Both the position numbers and the translations under genes were made by a program. From Streptomyces sp. NBC_01216 (GTDB lineage: Bacteria > Actinomycetota > Actinomycetes > Streptomycetales > Streptomycetaceae), in assembly GCF_035994945.1 (NCBI RefSeq), contig NZ_CP108677.1, positions 496,001 through 560,000 on the forward strand: a DNA stretch of 64,000 nt. Reading direction: 5' to 3'. Position 1 is the first letter of the stretch; every line of letters begins with the position of its first letter. Of the stretch, positions 26,652 through 37,625 are shown in pieces. The notes under the pieces were generated by a model. The model did not search any database. It was not told the origin of the DNA and saw nothing but the letters and a program-made list of their open reading frames with translations.

Positions 26652-27313
26652 CGCTTCACCGCCACCTTCTTGCTGACCCAACCGAGGAAGAGGCCGGTCG
26701 GCAGCGTGAGGCAGATGAAGCCGAACGCGAAGATCGCCGAGATCAGGATCAGCTGCGCCTCGTTCTCGATCATCTCCCGCATCAGCAGGGCCGCCTCGGC
26801 GACGCCGATCGCGGCGGCGACGGTGGTGTTCTTGGTGAGGGCGATCAGGACGTTCGCCAGGGGACCCACGACCGACCGGAACGCCTGGGGCAGGATGACG
26901 AGACGGAGGGTCTGCGAGAAGCCGAGCCCGATCGCGCGGGCGGCCTCGACCTGTCCGAGCGGCACGGTGTTGATGCCGGACCGAAGTGCCTCGCAGACGA
27001 ACGCCGCGGTGTAGGCGGTCAGCCCCAGCACGGCCAGGCGGAAGTTGATGGTGGTGAAGTCCTCGGCGCCGAGACTGACGCCCAGCGTCTGGAAGAGGCC
27101 CAGGGAGGTGAAGACGATGATCACCGTCAGTGGGATGTTCCGGACGATGTTGACGTAGACGGTGCCGAAGCCCCGCATCAGGGGGACGGGGCTGACGCGC
27201 ATCGCGGCCAGCAGCGTCCCCCAGATCAGGGAGCCGATCGCGGCGTAGACGGTGAGCTGCACCGTCACCCAGAACGCTCCCAGCAGGTCGTACCCTTCGA
27301 GGAAGTCGAACAC
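26648..27313 (-). CDS. gluC: Amino-acid (glutamate-type) ABC transporter permease, first subunit
   Basis: A 221-residue permease with about five helices and the family motifs FGTVYVNIVRNIPLTVIIVF and ARAIGLGFSQTLRLVILPQA. Read from GTG 27313, 10 bp after the binding-protein gene. It pairs with the overlapping second permease. The gene order ATPase, binding protein, permease, permease matches gluABCD of actinobacteria. Confidence 0.9.
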   Translation of the reverse strand: MFDFLEGYDLLGAFWVTVQLTVYAAIGSLIWGTLLAAMRVSPVPLMRGFGTVYVNIVRNIPLTVIIVFTSLGLFQTLGVSLGAEDFTTINFRLAVLGLTAYTAAFVCEALRSGINTVPLGQVEAARAIGLGFSQTLRLVILPQAFRSVVGPLANVLIALTKNTTVAAAIGVAEAALLMREMIENEAQLILISAIFAFGFICLTLPTGLFLGWVSKKVAVKR

Positions 27314-27323
27314 GGCGGCCCAC

Positions 27324-28166
27324 TCACTTGACGACGACGCCGATCTCCGGTGCGGGTTCGTTCTGGTACTCGGCGGGACCGAAGTTGTCCGTCACCGCCT
27401 GGTCCCAGGAGCCGTCGGCGACCATCTGCTCCAGAGCGTCGTTGATCTGGTCGGTGAGTTCGCTGCCCTTCTGGACGCCGATGCCGTAGTTCTCGTTGCT
27501 CATCTTGAAGCCACCGAGCTTGAACTTACCCTCGTTCTCGGGCTGTGAGGCGTAGCCCGCCAGGATCGAGTCGTCGGTGGTGATGGCGTCGATGACTCCG
27601 TTCTCCAGGCCGGTCAGGCACTCCGAGTAGCCGCCGTACTCCTGAAGCTGGGCCTGGGGCGCCAGTCGCGTCTTGACGTTCTGCGCGGAGGTGGAGCCGG
27701 TGACCGAGCAGAGCTTCTTGTTGTTGAGGTCGGCCGGCTTGGTGATGGAGTCGTCGTCGGCGCGGATCAGCACGTCCTGGTGGGCGAGCAGGTAGGGACC
27801 GGCGAAGTCGACCTTCTTCGCCCGCTCGTCGTTGATCGAGTAGGAGGCCGCGATGAAGTCCACGTCGCCTCGCTGGAGCAGGGTCTCGCGGTCGGCGCTC
27901 TTGGCCTCCTTCCACTGGATGTCGGCGGGGTCGTAGCCGAGCTGCTGGGCGACGTAGGTGGCCACGTCGACGTCGAAGCCGGTGTAGGTGCCGTCCGGTG
28001 TCTTGAGACCGAGGCCGGGCTGGTCGAACTTGATGCCGACGGTGATCGTGCCGTCGCCGCTGCCGGAGTCGCCTCCGCCGTCGTCGCTGCAGGCGGCCAG
28101 GGAGAAGGAGAGCGCCATCGCGGCGGCGACGGCGACGCCGGCCTTGGTGAGCTGATGCGTGTTCAT
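27324..28166 (-). CDS. gluB: Glutamate-type ABC transporter substrate-binding lipoprotein
   Basis: The 280-residue protein has a lipoprotein signal (lipobox LAAC, Cys26) and a bacterial solute-binding family 3 fold. Motifs seen include TYTGFDVDVATYVA and a dipole segment DFIAASYSINDERAKKVDF. It delivers the amino acid to the permeases. ATG 28166 is chosen because AAGGG lies eight bases upstream; ATG 28172 is an alternative. Glutamate specificity is by family resemblance only. Confidence 0.9.
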   Translation of the reverse strand: MNTHQLTKAGVAVAAAMALSFSLAACSDDGGGDSGSGDGTITVGIKFDQPGLGLKTPDGTYTGFDVDVATYVAQQLGYDPADIQWKEAKSADRETLLQRGDVDFIAASYSINDERAKKVDFAGPYLLAHQDVLIRADDDSITKPADLNNKKLCSVTGSTSAQNVKTRLAPQAQLQEYGGYSECLTGLENGVIDAITTDDSILAGYASQPENEGKFKLGGFKMSNENYGIGVQKGSELTDQINDALEQMVADGSWDQAVTDNFGPAEYQNEPAPEIGVVVK

Positions 28167-28209
28167 GATCATCACCCTTGGGGGCTCCGGTGCGCGCGGA
28201 TGGCCGCGC

Positions 28210-28965
28210 TCAGTGATGGAGGATCTTCGACAGGAAGTCCTTGGCGCGGTCGCTTCGCGGGTTGCTGAAGAACTCTTCGGGTGTCGTCTCCTCCACGATC
28301 CGGCCGTCGGCCATGAAGACGACGCGGTTGGCGGCGGAGCGGGCGAAGCCCATCTCGTGGCTGACGACGACCATGGTCATCCCCTCCCGGGCGAGTTGCT
28401 GCATGACCTCCAGCACCTCGTTGATCATCTCGGGGTCGAGCGCCGAGGTCGGCTCGTCGAAGAGCATCACCTTGGGTTCCATGGCGAGCGCGCGGGCGAT
28501 CGCCACCCGCTGCTGCTGGCCGCCCGAGAGCTGCGCGGGGAACTTGTCGGCCTGGGAACCCACTCCTACCCGGTCCAGCAGCGCCCGGGCCCGCTCCTCG
28601 GCGGCCTTCTTCGGCTTCTTGCGGACCTTGATCTGGCCGAGGGTGACGTTCTCCAGCACCGTCTTGTGCGCGAAGAGGTTGAAGGACTGGAACACCATGC
28701 CGACGTCGGCACGCAGCGCGGCGAGTTCCCGGCCCTCCTCGGGGAGCGGTTTCCCGTCGACGGAGATCTCGCCGGAGTCGATGGTCTCCAGGCGGTTGAT
28801 CGCACGGCAGAGCGTCGACTTGCCCGAGCCCGACGGGCCGATGACGACCAAGACCTCGCCGCGACCGACGGTGAGGTCGATGGACTGGAGCACATGGAGC
28901 GGACCGAAGTGCTTGTCGACGTTCCTCAGCACGACAAGCGCGTCACCACCCTCCGAAGCGGGCAT
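28210..28965 (-). CDS. gluA: Amino-acid ABC transporter ATP-binding protein
   Basis: The 251-residue ATPase has Walker [10 protein letters not shown] (43-51), the signature LSGGQQQR, Walker [13 protein letters not shown] and a switch His in [11 protein letters not shown], all intact. It is the first gene of the four-gene importer operon. AGGAGG five bases before ATG 28965 fixes the start; an upstream in-frame start at 28983 is less likely. Confidence 0.93.
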   Translation of the reverse strand: MPASEGGDALVVLRNVDKHFGPLHVLQSIDLTVGRGEVLVVIGPSGSGKSTLCRAINRLETIDSGEISVDGKPLPEEGRELAALRADVGMVFQSFNLFAHKTVLENVTLGQIKVRKKPKKAAEERARALLDRVGVGSQADKFPAQLSGGQQQRVAIARALAMEPKVMLFDEPTSALDPEMINEVLEVMQQLAREGMTMVVVSHEMGFARSAANRVVFMADGRIVEETTPEEFFSNPRSDRAKDFLSKILHH

Positions 28966-29099
28966 GGCACCCTCCTGGATCACCGGCCCCCGTCACCGCC
29001 GCCTCCCCACGTTCATGCTCCGCCCTGCGCCGGGCCCGCGCACCCCGGAAGGGCCGCCCGGTGGGTCGGTCCGCCGGGGCCGGTGCGGCTCGGCGGTGC

Positions 29100-30947
29100 T
29101 CAGACCTCGGGCACGCGGGCGAAGCGTCCCGCCGTCCGGAGGTCCTGTTCGATCCGGGCGACCGCGTCGCGCAGCTCGGGCAGGACCTGGGTGACGCATT
29201 CCCCGGCATCGCGGCGACTGCTGTGCATGGCCACGTTGACCGCGGCCACGACCGTCCCGGTGCGGTCCCGCACCGGGACGGCGATCGAACGCAGCCCCTG
29301 CTCCAGTTCCTCGTCGACGAGGGCGTACCCCTGGTGCAGGACCCGGTCCAGGATCGCGGCGAGCTCCCGGCGCGCGGTCACCGTGTGCGGGGTGAGGGCC
29401 GCCGGCTCGATGCCGGCGAGCCACCGTGCGCGGTCGGCGGGCGGGAGTCCGGCGAGCATGACGCGTCCCATCGACGTGGCGTGGGCGGGGAAGCGCGTCC
29501 CGACGGTGATGTGGACGCTCATGATCCGCCGGGTGGCCACGCGTGCGGTGTAGCGGATGTCGTCGCCCGCGAGGACCGCGAGGGAGGCCGAGTCGTGTAC
29601 CCGCCGGGACAGCTCGGCGAGGTGGGGTGCCGCGATCTGGGGCAGTGACAGCCGGGCGAGCGCGGGGTAGCCAAGGGCGAGGACCCGGGGGGTGAGCCGG
29701 AACAGACGCCCCTGCGCCTCGACGTAGCCGAGGTGCCGGAAGGTGATCAGGGCCCGCCGAGCGGTGGCCCGCGCCAGTCCGGTCGCCACGGCCACATCGG
29801 CCAGTCCGAGTGCGGCCCGCCCGTCGCCGAAGGCCGTGAGGACCGTGAGCCCCCGGGCCAGGGACTCGACGAATCCCCGGCCGAGCTCCTGCTTCGACGC
29901 GCGCGTCCAGCTCGCCAGGCCCGAGGGCGGCAGGGCGGGCGGACGGACCCGAGGTGTCCGGCGCAGCACCTCCTCCCAGCTCCGGGCCGCTGCCACGAGC
30001 CGGGGCAGCACCTTCTCGCGCAGCGACGACGCGCTGTGCCGGCTGGTGTGACTGACCACCCCGGCGGCGCAGACCACGGCTCCGTCGGGCCCGTGTACGG
30101 GGACGGCGAGGGCGATGAGACCGGGCTCGATCAGCTGGTCGTCGAGCGCCCAGCCCTGGTCCGCCGCGCGCCGGGCGCGCTCGGCGAAACCCTCCTCGCC
30201 CGCGCCGCCGTCCGTGAGCCGCGCCTCGGGGGTGGTGGTGTGGCGTCGTGCCCAGTCCTCCGGGGTCCATCCGGCGGCGAACACGGCTCCGGGCGCGGTG
30301 CGCTCGGCGGGCAGCAGGTCGCCGATGCGGAAGCTGAGGGACATCGCGCGGCGGCGGGTGGACTGGTGGACGAAGCGGATGCCGTCGCCGTCCGCGACCG
30401 CGAGCGAGACGGACTCGTCCAGCTCCTCGGCGAGGGCATCGGCGTGGGGTCCGATCAGATCGGGGAGGCGCAGGCCGGCCAGGTAGGCGTTGCCCAGCTC
30501 CATGAGACGCGGGGCCAGGAAGACCTGACGTCCGTCGAGGCGGACGTACCCCATGCGGGCGAGCGTGCCGGCCACCCGGTCGACCGTGGCGCGCGCCAGT
30601 CCGGTGCCGCGCTCCAGCTCACCGAGACCGAGCGTGCCGTCGGCCTCGGTGAGCAGCCGGAGGACGCTGATGCCGCGCAGCAAGGGACCGACGGCCTCCG
30701 GAGGGATTCCGGCACGGGAGTCCGTCTCGGTCCCGGAGGCTCCGGCGGCCTCGGGCACGGACGGGGACGCGGGCAACATGACGGACGCGCGACCGGAGGC
30801 CGCCCCGGCGCCGTCGGCGGAGCGGGCACCGGGCCGCTCGGCGGAGGCGTCGCCGGAAAGGGCGTCGGGTGTGGTCCGCCTGGTCGTGGTGGTGGGGACG
30901 GACTCCGGCGCGGGTTCCGCGGGCGGTGCGGACTCGGTGGCTGGCAT
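29100..30947 (-). CDS. Tandem double IclR-family regulator
   Basis: The 615-residue protein contains two complete IclR units. After a disordered N-terminus (1-95), a first winged helix (GELERGTGLARATVDRVAGT) and effector domain are followed from about residue 370 by a second helix-turn-helix (DVAVATGLARATARRAL) and effector domain. One polypeptide could therefore behave as an obligate dimer. PcaR/PcaU-type IclR members act on aromatic catabolism, but no such genes are adjacent; the glu importer lies 134 bp downstream on the same strand. GGGAG supports ATG 30947. Confidence 0.88.
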   Translation of the reverse strand: MPATESAPPAEPAPESVPTTTTRRTTPDALSGDASAERPGARSADGAGAASGRASVMLPASPSVPEAAGASGTETDSRAGIPPEAVGPLLRGISVLRLLTEADGTLGLGELERGTGLARATVDRVAGTLARMGYVRLDGRQVFLAPRLMELGNAYLAGLRLPDLIGPHADALAEELDESVSLAVADGDGIRFVHQSTRRRAMSLSFRIGDLLPAERTAPGAVFAAGWTPEDWARRHTTTPEARLTDGGAGEEGFAERARRAADQGWALDDQLIEPGLIALAVPVHGPDGAVVCAAGVVSHTSRHSASSLREKVLPRLVAAARSWEEVLRRTPRVRPPALPPSGLASWTRASKQELGRGFVESLARGLTVLTAFGDGRAALGLADVAVATGLARATARRALITFRHLGYVEAQGRLFRLTPRVLALGYPALARLSLPQIAAPHLAELSRRVHDSASLAVLAGDDIRYTARVATRRIMSVHITVGTRFPAHATSMGRVMLAGLPPADRARWLAGIEPAALTPHTVTARRELAAILDRVLHQGYALVDEELEQGLRSIAVPVRDRTGTVVAAVNVAMHSSRRDAGECVTQVLPELRDAVARIEQDLRTAGRFARVPEV

Positions 30948-31115
30948 GGGATCTCCCTGACGGATCGTGGGGACACCGTAGTGAAGACCGGTGGCAGGGG
31001 GTCGCGGGTGTCCACGCGGGGCGGTCTCGGCCGGGTTCGTCGTCCGCCCGAGCCACGGCCGCGGATGCCGTCCGGGCGCCGCTCCCCTACGGACACGGCG
31101 CGCCAGGCGCGGCAG

Positions 31116-31128
31116 TAGGGTGAACGCG
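31116..31128 (+). promoter_or_regulatory. Leaderless -10 for the phosphatase gene
   Basis: TAGGGT (31116-31121) fits TAnnnT and lies six bases before the GTG at 31128. No ribosome-binding site is present, so the mRNA is probably leaderless. Confidence 0.5.
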
Positions 31129-31568
31129 TGATCGCCACCTGGGACGAGACGGGGACCGGTGTTCTGCCGCTGCCTTCCGGGCGGCTCGTCCGCGGGCGCG
31201 GACTGCGTCGCCCGCTTCCGCCGGGTGCGACGCCCCACTTCGCCGTCCACCTCCTGGGCAGGCCGCCGGCGGGCGGGGTTCCCTGGGAGGTCCGGTGGCT
31301 GCGCTGGCCCGACTTCCGGTTGCCCAGCAGCCCCGCCGACGCCCGGACGGTGCTCGCCGAGAGCTGGGAGCGGGCGGTGGACCGGCGCGTGGAGATCGCC
31401 TGTGGCGGCGGTCGCGGCCGGACCGGCACCGCCCTGGCCTGCCTGGCCGTCCTGGACGGTGTCCCGCCCGATCGGGCCGTGGCGTACGTGCGGCGGCACT
31501 ACCACGCTCGCGCGGTGGAGACCCCGTGGCAGCGGCGCTATGTGCGCCACTTCGCCGACCGGGTGTGA
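31128..31568 (+). CDS. Small Cys-dependent protein tyrosine/dual-specificity phosphatase
   Basis: The 146-residue protein has the Cys-based phosphatase P-loop ACGGGRGRTG, with nucleophile C92 and phosphate-binding R98 (C-x5-R). A WPD-like general-acid loop (WPDF, Asp61) precedes it. It is much smaller than classical tyrosine phosphatases and resembles actinobacterial members of this type. It probably acts in the cytoplasm on a phosphoprotein or phospho-sugar, substrate unknown. The GTG start appears leaderless. Confidence 0.82.
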   Translation: MIATWDETGTGVLPLPSGRLVRGRGLRRPLPPGATPHFAVHLLGRPPAGGVPWEVRWLRWPDFRLPSSPADARTVLAESWERAVDRRVEIACGGGRGRTGTALACLAVLDGVPPDRAVAYVRRHYHARAVETPWQRRYVRHFADRV

Positions 31569-33344
<1,776 letters not shown>

Positions 33345-33472
33345 GTACCCGGCCCCGGACGGGCATGCCAACGCCGGACGGAAGCGGGCCCCCGGATCAA
33401 CGCACGCCCTGGGGACGGACCGCCGCCGGACGGACGTCGTCGCGACCGGAAGCCCGGCGGCCCCGCCCCGCA

Positions 33473-33496
33473 CCCTCCCGGCGAGCCCCGGGAGGG
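33473..33496. terminator. Hairpin terminator between rox and collagenase
   Basis: CCCTCCCGG and CCGGGAGGG form a 9-bp stem with a 6-nt loop, nested in a larger C/G-rich inverted region, between two convergent genes. Confidence 0.5.
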
Positions 33497-33529
33497 GCGG
33501 CCGGGCGGGGCAGGGGACGACGCGCCCGG

Positions 33530-35899
33530 TCAGCTGCGCAGCGGGCCTTCACAGGTGAAGTCCGAGGTACCGGCACGGCGGTCGGACCAGATGGCCACCG
33601 GGCCGAAGGCGCAGTTCATGTCGTCGAAGTTGTCCCCGCCGGCGAGGCTCCGGTCGAGGACGAAGTAGTCGACGGTCTCCGACATGTCCTTGAACACCCG
33701 GTCGGGGTCGCCTGCGTCCGCGAGGTTGGCCGTGATGCGCCCGGTGCACCGGAACCGGGGCAGGGCCGGGTCGGCACTCTTGGTGCAGGTGGGGGTGACA
33801 GCGGTGGCGGCGGCGAACGCGGAACGTATCCTTCCGGGCGTGGCGTGCCGCAGTCCGGCCGTCGGCCGGTGACCGGTGTCCGGCACGAACAGCTCGTCCA
33901 CCCGGGCGATCTGCCGGTCGAGGAAGGCGTCGTAGTCGCGCTGGGTCCCGGCGTCCGCGCCGATCAGGTCGCGCCAGGTGTCGAAGCCGCGCACGTCTCC
34001 GGCGCGGAGATAGCCGTACATGGCCTGGAGCAGCGCGGGGCGCTCCGTCCAGAGGTACTCGAAGAACGTGCCGGCGTAGCTGTAGAAGCGGAATCCGTCG
34101 CCCTCGTAGGTGGCGTGCAGGATCCGGTCGACGCTCATGCGCGGGCCGCCGCCCGCGGTGTCCCTGATGACGCCCTCCACCAGGGACTTGCGCACGGCGA
34201 TGCCGTCGTCCCGGGTGGCGCCGTCGAAGAACTCGGCCGTGCCCTCGTCCATGGCGGTGGTGCGGTCGTTCTCGTACCAGGGGCCCTCGCCGAAGAATCC
34301 GGGAACGGCATAGCGGCCGTTGAGGTAGTGGACGTACTCGTGGCGGAAGAGCTCTTCGAGGGTGAGACGGGAGTCCTGGGGCACGCGGCGCTGGTACGTG
34401 TAGAAGGTGGCGCCGCGTTCGATGTAGACGCCGCCGTTCTCGGTGCCCATGCCGGTGAGGAGGGGGTGGTACGTCTCGTAGTCCCGGCGCGAGGCGTACA
34501 GGACGACGCTGAGGACGTCGTTGGGGTCTCCGGCCAGCGGCTGTTCGGTGCCCAACACCCGGTGGAACTGCGCTTTGACCTGCTTGCTCGCGTAGTAGAG
34601 CTGGTCGACGGTGGCCCGGTCGAGTCCGGTCCTCACCGTGATGGCGCCCTTGTCGTAGGTGTAGGTGTACGGGAAGATCCGCGCCTCGATGTCGGCTTTG
34701 CAGACGTCGTACGGCGCGCAGGCCCCGAAGTAGTCGAGCCAGCCGACCAGGGAGGCCCAGGGAGCGCTGCCCAGGCCGAAGCCGCTCTCGACCGGGCCGA
34801 GCAGCGCGCCGAGGTCCGCGACGATCTCGTCCCTCAGGCTGTCGATCCGGCCGAAGCGTCCGTACTCGCCGAGGGCGTCGCGCACCAGCCACGCGTTCGG
34901 CGTGTCCTTGAGATGGGTGTGGCCGGCGAAGGACTTGAAGGCGGCTCGGTATCCGGGGTCGCGGGCCACGGCGGCGCGGAAGGCGGCGTCCTGGTTGCCG
35001 GGGTAGAGGCCGAGGTAGTTCACGGAGAGCGCGGCGAGCGCGGCGCCGGCCCAGGCGGTGTCCCCGGAGGTCGCGGGGTGGCCGGCGTCCATCCGGGCCA
35101 GGACGTCCTCGATCAGTCCGAGTTGGTGCTCGCGCAGGCCGGGCGCACTGCCCGCGTAGAGGGCCTCGCGGAGGGTCCGGGCGTTCTGGGGAGTGACGTC
35201 GAAGGTGTGCGGGGCGGCGGCGAACGCGGCGATCGCGGCGCGCATGGCCTCGACGGTGGGCGCGTCGGTGATGTCGATCTCGGGGCGGCCGAAGTCGTGG
35301 TAGGCGACGGCGTGGAGGTAGGTGAACATCTCGGGGAGATGGGTGGAGCCGGTGCCGTCGTGCCCGGCGGAGAGGGAGGTGACGCGGGCGGCCACGGCCT
35401 GGACGTGGGCGTCCGACATCACGGGGGCGAGGCGTGCTTCCCAGGTCCAGAGGAGGGTACGCAGACAGCCCTCGGCCTGGACGGCGGGGTCGGCGAGGAA
35501 GTCGGCCAGCTGGGCAGGCGTCAGACCTGTGACGCCGTCGAGCGTGCAGGGGACGCCGGCGGCCGTGACGGGCGCTCCGGCCGCGGTCCGCGCGGTGTCC
35601 GAGGCGATTCCGGTGTCCGGAGCGGGCCGGAGGCCGGGCACCCGTCCGGCGGTGACGCCACGGGGCGCGGCGCCGGGCTTTCCCGGGGTGGCGGGGGCCT
35701 TCGCCAGGCGCTCGACCTCGTCCCGCGGGTCCGAGGCGTGGGCCGGGCGTGCGGCGGTGACCGGGGCGGCCTTCCGCGCGGCGAAGGCGGCGGGGACGCC
35801 GGGGTCCGCCGCGTGGGCGCTCTGCGCGAGGGGTGCGGTGAGGGCGACCGCGAGCGCGGTGGCGAGGAGGGAGGTGCGCATGGCTCTGTGCTGGGACAC
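33530..35899 (-). CDS. Secreted M9 microbial collagenase
   Basis: The 789-residue zinc metalloprotease begins with a Sec signal peptide (LLATALAVALTAPLAQSAHA). An activator-like helical domain follows, then the peptidase M9 domain with HEYVHYLNGRY near residue 518, where the two His and Glu form the zinc/catalytic HExxH site. No PKD or collagen-binding domain was noted; a short Cys-containing domain ends the protein. The GTG at 35899 is preferred because AGGAG lies upstream; ATG 35881 is in frame. It should digest collagen outside the cell, feeding the downstream hydroxyproline pathway. Confidence 0.92.
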   Translation of the reverse strand: MSQHRAMRTSLLATALAVALTAPLAQSAHAADPGVPAAFAARKAAPVTAARPAHASDPRDEVERLAKAPATPGKPGAAPRGVTAGRVPGLRPAPDTGIASDTARTAAGAPVTAAGVPCTLDGVTGLTPAQLADFLADPAVQAEGCLRTLLWTWEARLAPVMSDAHVQAVAARVTSLSAGHDGTGSTHLPEMFTYLHAVAYHDFGRPEIDITDAPTVEAMRAAIAAFAAAPHTFDVTPQNARTLREALYAGSAPGLREHQLGLIEDVLARMDAGHPATSGDTAWAGAALAALSVNYLGLYPGNQDAAFRAAVARDPGYRAAFKSFAGHTHLKDTPNAWLVRDALGEYGRFGRIDSLRDEIVADLGALLGPVESGFGLGSAPWASLVGWLDYFGACAPYDVCKADIEARIFPYTYTYDKGAITVRTGLDRATVDQLYYASKQVKAQFHRVLGTEQPLAGDPNDVLSVVLYASRRDYETYHPLLTGMGTENGGVYIERGATFYTYQRRVPQDSRLTLEELFRHEYVHYLNGRYAVPGFFGEGPWYENDRTTAMDEGTAEFFDGATRDDGIAVRKSLVEGVIRDTAGGGPRMSVDRILHATYEGDGFRFYSYAGTFFEYLWTERPALLQAMYGYLRAGDVRGFDTWRDLIGADAGTQRDYDAFLDRQIARVDELFVPDTGHRPTAGLRHATPGRIRSAFAAATAVTPTCTKSADPALPRFRCTGRITANLADAGDPDRVFKDMSETVDYFVLDRSLAGGDNFDDMNCAFGPVAIWSDRRAGTSDFTCEGPLRS

Positions 35900-35982
35900 G
35901 AGGTCTCCTGACATGGGGGGTGATGAGAGCCGAACCGCCCCGACGGACAGCGCCGTTGGTCTGCCCGGGCGACGGCATGGCG

Positions 35983-36003
35983 TGTAACATAGCAATGTGA
36001 AAT
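35983..36003. promoter_or_regulatory. Candidate operator between collagenase and aminopeptidase P genes
   Basis: In an AT-rich patch, TGTAACAT (35983-35990) and ATGTGAAAT (35995-36003) form an imperfect inverted repeat around AGCA. The 9-mer ATGTGAAAT recurs at 37608-37616 before the dehydrogenase operon. This may be the binding site of the pathway's GntR regulator and could govern both divergent genes. Confidence 0.45.
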
Positions 36004-36114
36004 TGCACTGAGAAGCCCCAGGCGCCGTCAGTTTTCGCGTCCGCCACGACGGACGCCCCACCCGGCTTCCGTCCCGTGCCTCCACCCACACCACCCCTCT
36101 CACCCGGAGCTCTC

Positions 36115-37494
36115 ATGACCGAGGCGTCCGCACGCCCGCACACCGTCAGCCACGATCTCCAGGTCCCCCCGGACCTCGCCGCCTTCATGGCGGAGGGCTG
36201 GGCGCCCTCCCCCCTGCCGGACGGGGCACGCGTGCCCGGAGCCGCGCTCACGCCCGCCCGCCGCGCGCGGCTGTCCGACCGGTTTCCCGGAGAGCGGCTG
36301 ATCGTCGCCGCCGGCGAGCTGCGGGTCCGGTCCAACGACTGCGACCACCGCTTCCGCCCGCATTCGGCCTACGTCTGGCTCACCGGCCTGACCGGGGAGG
36401 ACCAGGCCGGTCACGTGCTGGTCCTGGAGCCCGACGGCACCCGGGGGCACGAGGCCGTGCTGTACGTCCGGCCCCGCTCCCCACGCGACGGCGGCGAACG
36501 GGGGGAGGAGTTCTATCGCGACCGCCGCTACGGCGAGTTCTGGGTCGGTCGCCGCCCCGACCTCGCCGAGGCCGAACGCCTCACCGGCATCCGCTGCGCC
36601 CACCTCGACCGCCTCGGCCTGCTCGGCCCCGGCCGCGACGCCGCGACCGACCCCGAGCTCGCCACCGCCCTGAGCGAGCTGCGCCTGGTCAAGGACGCCT
36701 GGGAGGTCGCGCAGCTGCAGTCCGCCGTGGACCACACGACGACCGGGTTCGAGGACGTCGTACGGGCCCTGCCCCGGGCGCTCGCCCATCCGCGCGGCGA
36801 GCGCTGGATCGAGGGCGTCTTCGACCTGCGGGCCCGCGCCGAGGGCAACGGCACCGGCTACGAGACCATCGCGGCCTCCGGAGCGCACGCCTGCGTCCTG
36901 CACTGGACCCGCAACGACGGCCGGCTCCACCCCGGCGACCTGCTGCTGCTCGACGCGGGCGTGGAGACGGACACCCTCTACACCGCCGACATCACCCGCA
37001 CGCTCCCGCTGTCCGGACGGTTCTCGTCCGTCCAGCGCCAGGTGTACGAACTGGTCCTGGCCGCCCAGGAGGCCGGGATCGCCGCCCTGCGCCCCGGCGG
37101 CGCCTACGGCGACTTCCACCGGGCCTGCGTCCGGGTGGTCGCCGAGGGCCTGGCGGACTGGGGCGTGCTCAAGAACCCTCGGGGCGAACTGCACCGGCGC
37201 TACACCCTCTGCAACAGCGGCCACATGCTGGGCCTGGACGTCCACGACTGCGCCCAGGCACGGTCGGAGACCTACGGCGAGGGAAGGCTGGAGGCGGGCC
37301 AGGTCCTGACCGTCGAACCCGGGCTCTACCTCCAGCCGGACGACGAGACGCTGCCCCCCGAGCTGCGCGGCATAGGCGTCCGCATCGAGGACGACCTGGT
37401 GATCACGGAGGACGGAGCGCGGCTCATGTCCGGCGCCCTGCCCCGCACCCCCGACGCGATCGAATCCTGGATGGGCGCGCTGACGGACGGCTGA
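36115..37494 (+). CDS. Aminopeptidase P / Xaa-Pro dipeptidase family (M24)
   Basis: The 459-residue protein has an N-terminal creatinase-like domain and a C-terminal pita-bread fold. All five metal ligands are visible: D280, D292, H370, E401 and E425, as required for a two-metal M24 peptidase. It removes N-terminal residues from X-Pro or X-Hyp peptides, fitting use of collagen fragments. GGAG six bases before ATG 36115 supports the start. It is divergent from the collagenase and lies just before the hydroxyproline operon. Confidence 0.92.
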   Translation: MTEASARPHTVSHDLQVPPDLAAFMAEGWAPSPLPDGARVPGAALTPARRARLSDRFPGERLIVAAGELRVRSNDCDHRFRPHSAYVWLTGLTGEDQAGHVLVLEPDGTRGHEAVLYVRPRSPRDGGERGEEFYRDRRYGEFWVGRRPDLAEAERLTGIRCAHLDRLGLLGPGRDAATDPELATALSELRLVKDAWEVAQLQSAVDHTTTGFEDVVRALPRALAHPRGERWIEGVFDLRARAEGNGTGYETIAASGAHACVLHWTRNDGRLHPGDLLLLDAGVETDTLYTADITRTLPLSGRFSSVQRQVYELVLAAQEAGIAALRPGGAYGDFHRACVRVVAEGLADWGVLKNPRGELHRRYTLCNSGHMLGLDVHDCAQARSETYGEGRLEAGQVLTVEPGLYLQPDDETLPPELRGIGVRIEDDLVITEDGARLMSGALPRTPDAIESWMGALTDG

Positions 37495-37607
37495 ACCAGG
37501 TGCCGGGAGCCCCGTACGCCCGGCGGTGCACGCGGGAGGCGCACCGCCGGGCGGGACGAAAACCGCTGCGGAGAGGGCGCGTCGGAAGCCTTGGCAAGCT
37601 CAGTGGC

Positions 37608-37623
37608 ATGTGAAATATTACAG
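37608..37623. promoter_or_regulatory. Candidate operator/core promoter of the hydroxyproline operon
   Basis: ATGTGAAATATTACA, a near palindrome (TGT...ACA ends), lies directly before the GTG start at 37626 with no Shine-Dalgarno sequence between. The mRNA may be leaderless, with this site covering the -10 region. Its reverse complement contains TGTAATAT, close to TGTAACAT of the collagenase-side site. Confidence 0.45.
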
Positions 37624-37625
37624 AC

